This document shows positions 21,905-32,533 of a stretch of DNA of 63,694 bases, one piece after another. The translations under genes and the position numbers were made by a program. How positions within the stretch are numbered: position 1 is the stretch's first letter; every line of letters begins with the position of its first letter. The stretch lies in contig JANBPK010001072.1 in the NCBI GenBank assembly GCA_027579435.1, forward strand, positions 1 to 63,694, read 5' to 3'. The stretch comes from Candolleomyces eurysporus (Eukaryota; Basidiomycota; Agaricomycetes; Agaricales; Psathyrellaceae). Below the pieces are notes generated by a model. That model was not told the origin of the DNA, ran no database searches, and worked only from the letters and a program-made list of their open reading frames with translations.

Positions 21905-22780
21905 ATGCGCAGCAATTCCATCTCTGTTGGCTTTGTCTTCCTTTCCGTTGCTCTTCAAGCATCTGCAGCACCGGTGGTCAGTCGATCTTCGAGAAGTCTC
22001 TGCTCTCGGAATTAAGATGATAATTGGGCTGATCCCTTGGATGCTTTAGCCTTGTAACGAGCCTCGGGCTCGACGAAACTTTAAAAGAAGGCGAGACGTG
22101 AGTCTTCTTCCCGGTCACTGCCTTCCGCTCAGAGCTTATTTCATCAATATCAGCTGGACCTATCAGACATTGACAACCGCCACTTCGGCTTGGACGAGCT
22201 AGAAGCGCGAGGGAAAATTTGGAATAAAATCAAAAGAGGCGCCAAAAAGGTTTTCAACTCCCCCATCGTCCAGAGCATCGGCTCTGCGGCTCTAGGGGCC
22301 GTCACGAGCGCGGGCGTGAGTAGGCTCTTTGGATCAATAAAAAGAAGGGGTTTGGAGGTATGTATTCGACCGTGATAATGACGATCCTAAAGGCGTTCCG
22401 TTGTGCTAATTGTGCACGTTTCCTAACAGCTCGACCTATCCGAGCTAGACAGTCGCGAATTTGATCTGGACGAGCTCGAAAGACGCGTGGCTTGGAGCGG
22501 GTGGCAAAAGATTAAGGACGGCGCCAAGGCGGTTCTCAACTCCCCCATAACCCAGACCGTTGCGGGGCTCGGTACTACTTTCCTGGTGAATAAGATGTTG
22601 AGTCCGGGGCGCCAAAAGAGAAGCTTGGAGGTAGGTTTTACGCCTTGCTCATTCCTTCGTGATTCTGGAATCTGACTGAATGTCCGAAATAACTAGTTTG
22701 ACGCTCCGGAGCTAAGCGAACGCGAGCTCGACTTTGTGGACTGGTTGCTGACAGAAAGGAGCTTGGACAGATTAGACTGA
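21905..22780 (+). CDS. Modular secreted peptide precursor (copy E)
   Basis: Exons 21905-21976, 22050-22097, 22154-22357, 22430-22630 and 22697-22780, all phase 0, 202 residues. Signal peptide starts MRSNSISVGFVFLS and ends SAAPV. Exon 2 is short and basic (RRNFKRRRD). Module 1 starts LDLSDIDNRHFGLDELEAR, then a strongly basic Trp-containing segment (core KIKRGAKKVFNSPIVQ) with an Ala/Gly-rich C-terminal half, ending KRRGLE. Module 2 starts LDLSELDSREFDLDELERR, core WQKIKDGAKAVLNSPITQ, ending KRSLE. The last exon is short and acidic (FDAPELSERELDF, ends RLD). This is the clearest example of the basic helix, Pro, hydrophobic helix plan. It is on the opposite strand to copies A-D. Confidence 0.82.
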
Positions 22781-24054
22781 TAGAAACGATCTTTTAGAAT
22801 TAGTGCTGGCAGAAAGGAAGCTGGGTTCGAGTAATTTCGAGGAATATAAACGAATTTGGCCTTCAGATTCTGCAATATTCTGAGCTTTCGAGGCTGCGCC
22901 CTTCAATTTCAGTTTGGCGTCTGCCCCACTACGGAGCCAAGTGCCATTACGTAGCTTCAGCAGCATACACATCTGAGCAACCTCAAAGCAACGCGCAAAC
23001 TTGATGCGGGATCGTCGGATCGTCTTTGTCTTTTGACCCCTTCTTCGACCATCACCGGTGCCTACAAGTACGAATGAGGGTGCGAGGTGCCCCACTATTC
23101 ATTTGCTGATACAACTAAGTTTCACCGTGCTAAAAGACACACCAGATCTATGCTTCGCTGAATGTTTCTCGCCGAATGATTGAATCCTGGAATCATGGAT
23201 GCGATCGAATCGCTTATATGCATTGCTGGAAGAATAGAGCGGAAGTACTACTCCCGACACGCCGTCCGTCTGGACCTTTTTTACTTTTGGGATTGGGCTG
23301 TGTCTGTTTAGGTACCTTCGCCTTAGCTTCTCTGCTGTTGACGACTAGCAGCATCATTTATCATTCATCCTGCGCTGTATATACCATCCGAACCCTTAGC
23401 ATGTCCATTCATCGTTACCATAACGGACTTACTGACCTGGACCTATCACATATGATTGCGTACTCTGCTGGAATGATTAGCTCTGCCTTCGCTTTGATCG
23501 AAGGTGATCTTTGTTTTCTTCTCTTCGCATACCGCAGACTTTATCTGGCCGTTCATATCTCTTCAAGGGATCATGTCCAGACGTGAAGGCTACGCCACCT
23601 TTGTGAGAGTTATCACCGCGACGCTGCACAACTATGGCGCTCATTACTCAGGGGACGTGGCAGAAGATGTCGTACTTCTATTCCTTGGCGCTTGCTTATT
23701 CTCTATTGAGTAGCCCACCACGCGAGTGATACTAATCGCGTTTTCGTCTTAAGCGCACAGGGTTGTTCCACCTGGCAATCGAATTTCTCTGCTCATCTTT
23801 ATTTTACCCCTTGTTCCCGTTTATCAGAGTGTTACTTTCAACGGGGCGATGGAGCGCAGCAATGAGTGTACATCCATCTTATCCTGCGAGTACATCCATG
23901 CTTCTGTAGAGCCTCATACAATACATTTGGAACAGCATTAGCTGTCCGATGCGCGAAAGTCGCGTCAACCCGCGGTAGGAACGGGAGACATCTTCTGTCG
24001 CAAGTTTGGTTCCGGGCATCTGGAATAGTAGCATTAACTCTAACATTTAAATAG
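22781..24054 (+). other. Region after copy E, with diverged propeller-type flank
   Basis: 22781-23170 shows no gene. From about 23170 to 24055 the sequence is a diverged copy of the flank that follows the propeller genes (8474-9478), although no propeller gene precedes it here. The open frame at 23176-23586 corresponds to part of the 8602-9348 frame and then breaks, again arguing against a real gene. Confidence 0.4.
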
Positions 24055-24393
24055 AGAAGACAAGAGGACGGGCGCTAATCGACTCGGAACGGGTAATATC
24101 TTGTTCTACTGGCAGTATTCATCAGAACATTGATTCTAATCTAGCCCCCGGGCCCCATGGGGTAACCTTGCGCAGCAAGGGCCATACATATGATTGCTTT
24201 GATATTCTGTTTGAGTCTGGCTCTGGAAAAGCACTGGCTACTCAGTCTTCAATGAGGTAGGACCGCTTGTGACTGCACGAGAACATGTAACATCTTCTTG
24301 TCCGTACAACCCGACAGGCGGCTCAATTGAGTTTCAATGATGATCATATCTATCTTTTCCCGTGACGAGCGCTTGTGCAAGTCCCCTCAGGCA

Positions 24394-24516
24394 TAATAAA
24401 AGGTAGACTCGCGGTGAAGCTGAGGCTAGAAAGCAAGAAGCTGGTCTTCTCTCTCGTCTCTCCTACTCACCTCTCACAACTTCCTCTCCTTTCAAACTCT
24501 TAATAGGGCCGGTCCC
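24394..24516 (+). promoter_or_regulatory. Promoter and 5' leader element of copy F
   Basis: TAATAAAA near 24394-24401, AAGAAGCTGGTCTTCTCTCTC from about 24437, and AGGGCCGGTCCC at 24505-24516, 142 bases before the ATG. Confidence 0.55.
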
Positions 24517-24657
24517 TACGAGCAGGAACTTCGATCTAATTGAAATAATCTCCTAAAGCACTACCGTTCTCCTTTCTACTCAGTATGTCACCACCGTTTG
24601 TCTTGACAAGGAAGGGCGAGTGACTGATTCTTGCTTCTTGAATCCACGACCGTAGAT

Positions 24658-25576
24658 ATGCGTGCCAGTTCCATCTCTGCTGGATTTGTCTTCCTTTCCA
24701 TCGCTCTTCAAGCATCTGCAGCACCGGTGGTTGGTCGCGCTTCAATAATCATCTTTTCTTGACAAAGAGATTCTAAGTTCTTCCTTGTTCTCCTTGATCC
24801 TTTAGACCTTCGACGAACCTCGCTCTCGGCGGAACCTCAAGAGAAAGCTAGATGTGAGTCTTGATTTAAGTCATTACCGCCTGCTCAATATTTACTCCAT
24901 TGATATCAGCTGGATCTGTCAGACATTGATAACCGTTATATCGGCCTGGACGACCTGGAAGCGCGAGGGAAGTTCAAGGAAGCGTTCAAGGGAGCATAGA
25001 AATCCGTCAAAAAAANGTGCGAATAAGGTCGTGAGAGATGCTAAAAAAGTCATCAACTCCCCGGTTACCCGCAACATCGTCAAATCGGGTTTGCGGGCCG
25101 CCGCGAACGCAGGCGTGAGTAGCATCTTTGGACCAAGCAAAAGGAGTTTGCAGGTATGTGTTCGATGATATTGACAACCATAAAGGTATTTTGTGTGCTG
25201 ATTGTCTCTACGCGTTTCCCGATAGCTCGACCTATCTGAGTTGGACAATCGCGACTTTGATCTGGACGAGCTCGAAAGACGCGTAGCAGAGAGCAAATGG
25301 CAAAAGTTTAAAGATGGTGCTAAAGCGGTTCTCAAATCCCCCGTAACTCAGAGGATTGCGGGCCTCGCTTCTGCTTTCCTTGTGAATAAAATGATTGCAG
25401 GCATGCAGCAGAAGAGAAGCTTAGAGGTATGATTTACGTCTTGCACAATTTGTCGAGATTCTGGGGTTTGACTAAATGTCTGAAATCACTAGCTTGACGC
25501 TCCTGAACTGAGCGAACGCGACCTCGACTTTGCCGACTGGTTGCTGGAAGCAAGGAGCTTGGATAGATTGGACTGA
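24658..25576 (+). pseudogene. Modular peptide precursor (copy F) with one in-frame stop
   Basis: Same five-exon plan as copy E: 24658-24729, 24806-24853, 24910-25153, 25226-25426 and 25493-25576. The signal peptide, the exon 2 pro-piece (ends KRKLD), the second module (LERRVAESKWQKF, core KDGAKAVLKSPVTQ, ends KRSLE) and the acidic last exon are intact. In the first module, TAG at 24997-24999 lies in frame. Everything downstream stays in phase if the N at 25016 is a false insertion, so the lesion is a single nonsense codon. All splice sites look functional. It is a very young pseudogene, a sequencing error, or a truncated product carrying only the signal peptide and pro-piece. Confidence 0.65.
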
Positions 25577-27105
25577 CAGAAATGATCTTTTCGAATTAGT
25601 AGTGGAAGAAAGGAGGTTGAGGTTGAGTAGTTTCGAGAAATACAAACAAATTTGTCGTTCAGATTCTGCAACCTGCTGAGCTGCCTTCTTCGACATTCAC
25701 TCAGTTCAGCGTCTGCGGCGGGAGCCGAAGGCCAATACCTTCAGTAATATACACACCCAAGCAATCACAAGCAACGCACATGTGGAGTCGTCGGATCCAT
25801 GTTTATGATTTCATCTTCGACCATCACCGTTGCGTACCAGGTACGGATGAGCATGCCAAGTGCCCCGCTAGCGCTATTCATTTGCTCATCCAACTTTCAC
25901 CCTCGTATGTATGCTCCGTTGAATTTTTCTCGTCGAAAGCGGCTTGGATTGACTCCTGAAATCATGGATGCGACCGAATCGCTCGAATACATGGGGAATT
26001 TGGCACACGTTCTTATGCGAATTCTCAACCCGAGAGGTACTAGATGCAACTGTCCATTCCTGACTCAGATTACGACAACATAACTGCATCTGAAAAATTG
26101 TTCCTACTGTCATCCTGATGCCTGATGGATCCTCGTGACATGTGGACCCCTCATTTGTGTTAGGTTATAACTTGGTAGCCTCAAAGACAAGTGTGCGATG
26201 CGTACTAGTAGGATCAGGATTAACCCCTCCACTCAATGATTTGTCTTGATTGTTGCGATAACTATTGAATGCTCCCCTAAAACCGACTGAAACAGCCGGT
26301 AGTCCCGTTGGCAGTTGGCAGTTTCGGGTGAATACCATGTGTTCAGCAGCCATGCATTCACAAACGGATGAGAGTAGTATGTCTCAACACTGAGCCATCG
26401 CCCATTCTGTGTGCATCCTCCAGTCAGGTCAGGCACCCCTCAAGATCGGATTCATGGCGGGGGGGCCTCGCGCCTGCTCCCCGTCCGAGCATGTCGCATC
26501 ATAGCTTTTGCACAACCCTGAGTCAGCATCAACATCAGGATCAGCGCTAGGATCAGCGCTCGCCATCCGAAGTGCCCTCTTCTCCCCGAGTCGATCTTGT
26601 AAGGGGTTGTAAGCGAGTTGTAAGTTGTCTATTCTGATTTCTTCGTGAAACATTTACTCACCGTAACAGCACAGGGATCGAGTGTCAAGATACAAGATTC
26701 GACGAAAATTATATTCAGCGCCCAAGTGCCATCAAGTTGCTCCGCGAGTGGATCTGTGTTAAGGCCTTTGCTCCGGAGGCAGCCTAAATTGGGAGGATCG
26801 GCTTTCAAGGTTTCTGCCTGAAGGCTGCCCACCGTGGTGATCGGCCTAGTATTTGTTAATGAAGACCTCGCCTGGGTGTAAGACCGTTCGTCGTGAGACG
26901 AACAGTAGTCATGCGAGGTAGTCTGGTTAACAGCGTGGTTAGAGACAACAAAGGACCCTGAACAGGCCTGGCACTGCTTGAGGATCGCAGATGCTGTTGG
27001 AACATGATAGCAGTTTGATAAATGGACTGCCTAGCTCATCAACCATCATTTTCAAAAAAAACGCCTCTCCTGTGTTGCCAAGCCCTTGCCCAATTATGGG
27101 TAAGA
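25577..27105. other. Long intergenic region before the second precursor subfamily
   Basis: No gene seen. 25880-26000 resembles the region after copy E (ATCATGGATGCGA.CGAATCGCT in both). 26440-26700 is repeated, diverged, at about 30300-30540, with shared CAGCATCA.CATCAG and GTTGTAAG tracts. It belongs to a 3.8 kb duplication carrying the genes at 27269 and 31074. Confidence 0.4.
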
Positions 27106-27179
27106 TATAAATGAAGACTAGAATAGCTAAAGAAACCTTAGATCGCTTCTTTCCTCTCGACTCTCGCAGGGCAGGTCCC
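27106..27179 (+). promoter_or_regulatory. Promoter and 5' leader element of the 27269 gene
   Basis: TATAAAT at 27106-27112, a CT-rich block TTCTTTCCTCTCGACTCTC at about 27147-27165, and AGGGCAGGTCCC at 27168-27179, 90 bases before the ATG. The GGTC of the usual upstream block is missing, but the order of elements is the same. Confidence 0.5.
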
Positions 27180-27268
27180 AATCAAACAAACGTCTTCAAC
27201 CACGCAGGCCGTGTCTTTGACAACTTTATCTCTATCCCACTCTTGTCTACCACTTCAACTTAGTAAAC

Positions 27269-28216
27269 ATGCGCTCCACCATCGTCTCTGCCTGTCTCCT
27301 TGCTTTGACCCTCCTCAGCTCCCAGGCCGCTTTGGCCCGACCTATCGTCAGTCCCACCCCCTCATTTCATCTGCCCTATTGTGCTCACTTACCTCAACTT
27401 CGCAGGATTTCGAAGGCAACACCGAATCCGACTTGGCCCTCCGAAACTCGGAGATCGTCGCCGATGGGTTGGAAGTCGACGCTCGTAGCATTGAAGAGGT
27501 CGGCTCGACATTCTTTCTATTACAACAGACGGTTGATCTCTTCATGACATCTACAGCTCTTCGAACAGCTCGAAGCCCGCACCAAGAGGCTTGCCGGTTC
27601 TCCACCAGGTGGTAGACCCCGAGCCTCTCCACGAGGCGGTGCTCCACGAGGCGGTGCTCCACGAGGCGGACAAAATCAAAGGCAAAGGGCAGGAAACCAG
27701 AACCAGAATCGCAACTCTGGAGGAAGAAAAAGCACTGGAATCGGGAGAGCCATCGGCCGTTTCTTGAACTCCGGTACTGGACAGAATATCGCAACCACGA
27801 TTGCGGGAGGTATTGCGCAAAGGATAGCAAATGGAGGTCGAGGTGCTCAGCCCGGTATTGCGGTACGCAACAATCAATCTTTAAATGTGACCTGTTGTCT
27901 TACTTTCTCTGCTCTTCTAGCGACGAGAGCTAGAGGAGTACCTTGAGGCTCGCACTCGTCGTCGTGGAAGCGGTGGGGGGCGAAAGAGCACTGGAATCGG
28001 GAGAGCCATTGGCCGTTTCATCAAGTCCGATGCTGGACAGAATATCGCAAACACGCTTGCGTCGGGCGTTGCGCAAAGAATAGCAAATGGGGGTAGGAAT
28101 GGTGCTGGTCAGCCCGGATATGTGCGTAAGCAATCAGCCTTTTAATTTTTCAGAGTGACTCACTTTCTCTGTTCTTCTAGCGCCGGGAGCTTGAGGAGTA
28201 CCTCGAGACTCAGTAA
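27269..28216 (+). CDS. Modular secreted peptide precursor, subfamily 2 (RRELEEYLE type), first copy
   Basis: Exons 27269-27346, 27406-27498, 27557-27862, 27921-28121 and 28181-28216, all phase 0, 237 residues. Signal peptide starts MRSTIVSACLLALTLLS. An acidic pro-piece follows (GNTESDLALRNSEI..). Two modules start with an acidic helix (LFEQLEART KR; RRELEEYLEARTRR), then a Gly/Arg/Gln-rich linker, then a basic segment with IGRAIGRF and a .GQNIA.T.A.G.AQRIANGG tail. A third, minimal exon has only RRELEEYLETQ. The coding sequence is not alignable with copies A-F, yet intron phase, acidic-basic alternation and leader element are the same. The linker of module 1 carries a three-fold 15-base repeat encoding PRGGA. 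Confidence 0.75.
27615..27665 (+). repeat. 15-base in-frame tandem repeat
   Basis: About three copies of CCACGAGGCGGTGCT, encoding Pro-Arg-Gly-Gly-Ala units in the linker of the 27269 gene. The 31074 paralogue has no such run, so it expanded after duplication. Confidence 0.7.
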
Positions 28217-30889
28217 GAGCAAAACAAGGACTCCGGCTTTGGGAAGGCCTTCGATCATACCTTAAACTCTGAAACCGGACAGACGGTTGCGACCATCGTG
28301 AAGGCGAGATGACTATTGGCTTTCTTGATCTCGAGCGTGTACTCGTATCTAGTAGATATGTCAATCGAAAAGTGAAGATAGAACGATGGAGGTCGAAAGC
28401 CAAGTCAGCATCTCGTGAATGGGAAGATGATATACGTGCAAAATATTTGAATTAAGATCTAAACATAGGCGAATGTCATTTGAAGGATTCGCTCTCACCG
28501 CTGATGTCGGTGAAGTCACCGGCGGCACTTGCGCAAAACCCCCGCCACAACAGGTAACGGCATGAACAGATAGAGAAATGGTGTATTAATTTCATTGATG
28601 AACGGGAGATGAAGGTTGTTTGCAAGGTAGATCGACGTTTGGCAACTTTCCAGTATGATCAACGTATGAGTGGACCCACCAGCGCCCACAAAAGCGGATA
28701 CCCATAAAAGTGGGGAAGAACGAAAGGCTGACGAGCCTCTGCGCAAGTAGCAAGCTTGTCTTACAAATTGAAGGGCCATCAGCACAAATTTGGTCAGTAG
28801 AGAAGCTACATCTGGTCAAGATCCGTAGAAGATATCAGCAGACAAGCTGGTTTCAGCGAGATGTTCGCTTTTCGTCCTCTTTGGTATCGTCCCGACCAAG
28901 CCCAGCTCTACCGTGTGGGGGAGTCGGCCTCGCGGCCGACCCACTACTTCTTAATGAAGGACGTGTATTTGCATTCGTGTCCTGTGTTTCCTTTTCAACA
29001 TTTTCGATCATCTGTGCGCGTTCGCTGAGTCCAATTCAGATCAGACTTGGGCAAAGCTCGGCGCCGTGGCGGTGCCGCGACGGGTGCGAAGGCGGAAATC
29101 AACGCTTCGCGAGGCTTGAGATCATAGCCTGTGTTCCAACTTCGTCTCCACTGTTTCCTGATCTTGTCCATGTGAATCTCCAGGCAATTGCGGAGTTCGT
29201 GATCAGTCCCACCTCAAATTGATGGATGGTATTTTAAGTGCCGTTTGGAGGGGTATTACTATATTCACTGCTTCTATCCCTCCATTCCAGGAAGCAGTCT
29301 TAGTCCAAGATATATCATCGTTGCCCATACGCTTCTGACTTGAAGTTTGGATAATCAAGTCCACAGCCAGTGGATGCGACCGCATCGTTCAATAGTGTTC
29401 GGAGATTCGAAATCCCCGCAGGCCCTTCAGGTTGGCAATGGGCATGTAGGCTTTGGTCATGCTCGCTGACACCTCCATCGTTATCTTCGCCCAGGCTACG
29501 ACGCACGACAGTGGTCAGGTTTGATCTTGGTTTTTTCTTTCATGCGCGTCGCGCAAGGGGGTTTGGAATAGTCGTTGCTAGCCGTCAGTTATCTACCGAA
29601 GACTTGCCTCTGAGCGGAAACGTTCCGGGTGGACCTTTGACTGTCAGTTTGACATTACTAATGGAGGAATGCGTTTTCAGGACGCATTCTCCCTTATTAC
29701 AAGCGTTTATTTTTCTAGTGATTTCACACTGCGAAGAGGTCCAATGGAAAGTTCAACAGCACTCCTCTATCGAGGCGAAGAATCTTCCAGTAATCAAAGC
29801 GTATGTATCAAGACAAAAGACGTATGGAATTGATGGGGTGTACCTATAAGTTCTTGAGTACTCCACCTGCTGGCTCTTATGCTGTGCCCGTTGAGAGCAG
29901 AATATCAGCAGCGTTTCATTGATACATTCTATAGAGGGGCTAATGCGAGCATCTCAGTGAAAGCAGGAGCCTCTACAGTGTTCATAATGGATTGAACAGT
30001 GGTTCAGCTTCTCCCTTGGCTATTTCCAAGGGAAGGACACTTCTGCCACCAGGGAGAGTGTCTGTTGAATTGCGTCGAAACGGGCAACACGTTTGACGAG
30101 TTCTCTGGCGTAGCGTCCCGTTTTGTACGTCCTTTAGTCTGAGCCGAAATAGTCCTTAGTTGAGGCCTGAAGATTATAACGCAAGGCCGGGAGGATATGC
30201 CCCGTTCCCCTGGTCAACGTTCAACGGCCACGAATGGCCGGCTCAGGCCTTTGAACTCCGGTCCCTTGCGAAGCAAAAACTAAATCAAACCTGGCCAGTG
30301 ATCACTCCAGTAACTTCCTACCCACCAGGGTCGCTTTGCGTCATCGCTCGCTCGGCTGGTGCCTCATGTCTACAACCACCCCAAATCAGCATCAGCATCA
30401 GGGATCTTAGCAGCCAGAAGCCGCCCCGAAACCATTCCTTGAAGTTGTAATTAGTTGCAAGTTGCTTAGCGGCTTGGTACAGCTTGGGAATTGCGCTTCT
30501 CCGAACAGCTTGAGTGTCAAGTTACAGGATTCCACAACGATCGGAGCCACTGGTAACCGGCATCCAGTCGGCCATGGGTATCGCGGCTGATACAATATGT
30601 AACAGTGCCGACGATTTTCTTGGGGAGGGAGGCTACGCCGAGGAGCCGGCTTGCCATTAAAAANGGTCTCCCCTGGGGTAATCGTCGCCAGAAAAAGGTA
30701 CTAGACATCTGCTAACTGGTAAATATCCATTAGAGACCAGGGTGCCGAACAATCCAGGGTATCATTGCCAATGGAGTCTCATTGAGGAGTACAATGATCG
30801 TTGTCTGATGGTTGAATATTGAATTGCTTGGTTCATCAAGCATCATTGAAACACTTTGTCATCGCATCGCTGCCAAGCCCTTGCCGGTA
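28217..30889. other. Intergenic region with an orphan promoter relic
   Basis: No gene supported in 2.7 kb. 28500-28760 resembles the promoter region of the 32534 gene (shared TTGGCAACTT, CACC..CGCCCAC/CTAC, CATAAAAG, and a decayed AGTAGCAAGCTTGTCTTAC block), but no signal-peptide exon follows. This is the promoter of a lost array member. 30300-30540 repeats 26440-26700. Open frames in between (28710-29222, 29370-29849) lack any recognisable motif. Confidence 0.4.
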
Positions 30890-30896
30890 TGGAAGA

Positions 30897-30972
30897 TATA
30901 AATGAGGACGGGGGCAACCACATGAACTCCAGGTCGTCTCTCTCCTCTCTCGACTCTAGTAGGGCTGGTCCC
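30897..30972 (+). promoter_or_regulatory. Promoter and 5' leader element of the 31074 gene
   Basis: TATAAAT at 30897-30903, GTCTCTCTCCTCTCGACTC at about 30935-30955 and AGGGCTGGTCCC at 30961-30972, 102 bases before the ATG. Confidence 0.5.
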
Positions 30973-31073
30973 ATTGCAAACAATCGAACAAACCTCTTCA
31001 ACCACGCAGGTCGTGTCTTTGACAACTTTATCTCTATCCCACTCTTCCGGTCTACGACTTCATCTCAGTAAAC

Positions 31074-31948
31074 ATGCGCTCCACAATCGTTTCCGCTGGC
31101 CTCCTCGCTTTGACTCTCCTCACTTCCCAAGCCGCTTTGGCCCGACCTATCGTCAGTCCCATCCCCTCATTCTACTGCCATATACTCACATACTTCAATT
31201 ACGCAGGCAATTGAGGGCAACACCGAGGCCGACTTGGCCCTTCGAAACTCGGATATCATCGCCGATGGGTTGGAGGTCGAAGCACGTAGCATTGACGAGG
31301 TTGGTTCGGCATTCTTCCTAGTTTACAACGGAGGGCTGATCTCTGCATGTCCTACAGCTCTTCGACCAGCTCGAGGCCCGTGCCAAGACCAAGGCTAAGC
31401 AGAGAGCTGGCAATTCTGGTGCGAAACCACGAGGTGGTGGCCAGAACAGGCAAAGAACTCAGAACCAGAACCGCAACTCTCGCCCACGAAATGGTGGCCA
31501 GACCAGGCAAAGAAATCAAGGCCAGAATCGCAACTCTGGGTCGCGGCAGCGAAACGGACCAAGCACGCTGGGCAGGATCTTGCGCTCGCCTGTGACTAGT
31601 AACATTGCAACCACGCTTGCTGGAGGTGTTGCACAGAGGATCGCGGGTGGTGGTGCTCCCCCTGCTGAGGGTGTTGAGGTAAGCAAGCGAAAGCACCCGT
31701 TGAATTCATGAATCAGGTTACTCACCTCGTTGCCCTTTTAGCGACGAGAATTTGAGGAGTACCTCGAAGCTCGCACCCGTGTTAAGGGTAACCGAAGGCA
31801 GAGTGCCCCCAGACAGAGCACCCCACGCACGAGCTCTGGCATTGGGAGGACCCTCAACCGTGTCTTGAACTCTCAAACTGGTCAGACGGTTGTGTCCACT
31901 TTGGCGGACGGTGTTGCACAGAGAATCGCTAACGGAAGTCAGGGCTAA
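31074..31948 (+). CDS. Modular secreted peptide precursor, subfamily 2, second copy
   Basis: Exons 31074-31151, 31207-31299, 31358-31678 and 31742-31948, all phase 0, 232 residues. Paralogue of the 27269 gene with almost the same signal peptide (MRSTIVSAGLLALTLLT). An acidic pro-piece (GNTEADLALRNSDII) precedes two modules. The first starts LFDQLEARAK and has a long Gln/Arg/Asn-rich linker with several QNRN repeats before a basic segment (STLGRILRSPVTSNIA, AGGVAQRIAGG). The second starts RREFEEYLEARTR and ends in GIGRTLNRVLNS and GVAQRIANG. It lacks the third mini-exon of its sister. The SPVT motif is shared with modules of copies A-F, hinting at common ancestry. Confidence 0.75.
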
Positions 31949-32359
31949 TTATCCAATGGCTATGTTAATTACGAGCGTGTTGAATTAGTAGATATCCCAA
32001 TCGAAAAGTGAAGATAGAGTGATATGGGTCGATTAAGAACGTGACGCTTGAAGACGATCTCCCTAAAACGATTAGCAGTCTGGTATCCTGCAGAGCCCAT
32101 ATCTTGATGGATTCAATTCCATTATCAGAGTCAATCAATGTAAAGATGGTTTCCTCATACCGTCGGTGTTGGTGAACTGAGACGAGGCCCATTTGCGGCG
32201 CTTGAAACCCATGAATAACCTGATGAACAGATTAAAATGGTGTGCACACAACTGATGCCCGGGAGATGGAGACCGGTCGCAAGCCAGATTGACGGTTGGC
32301 AACTTCCCGGCTTGTTTAACGGGAAAATGGACCTATCAGCACCTACAAACGAGAGTAGA

Positions 32360-32456
32360 CATAAAAGCGGGGGTGAATGAAGGGTTGGACAGCAAGAAGC
32401 AGGTCTTCTCTCACTCCCTAAAACTTCTACACATTCAATTCAATTGGGCAGGTCCC
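32360..32456 (+). promoter_or_regulatory. Promoter and 5' leader element of the 32534 gene
   Basis: CATAAAAG at about 32360, AAGAAGCAGGTCTTCTCTC from about 32396, and TGGGCAGGTCCC at 32445-32456, 78 bases before the ATG. One base differs from the AGGGC consensus. Confidence 0.5.
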
Positions 32457-32533
32457 TCAGAGCATACTTTTTCAATAATTAAATCAACTCGCCTCCTCCC
32501 TTAGCCCCACTTCTTCATTTTAACCAACCCAAA

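Noticed and set aside
28710..29222. 170-codon open frame
   Set aside because: Overlaps a decayed promoter at its 5' end, has no motif or paralogue, and has an unusual Ser/Arg composition of chance frames.
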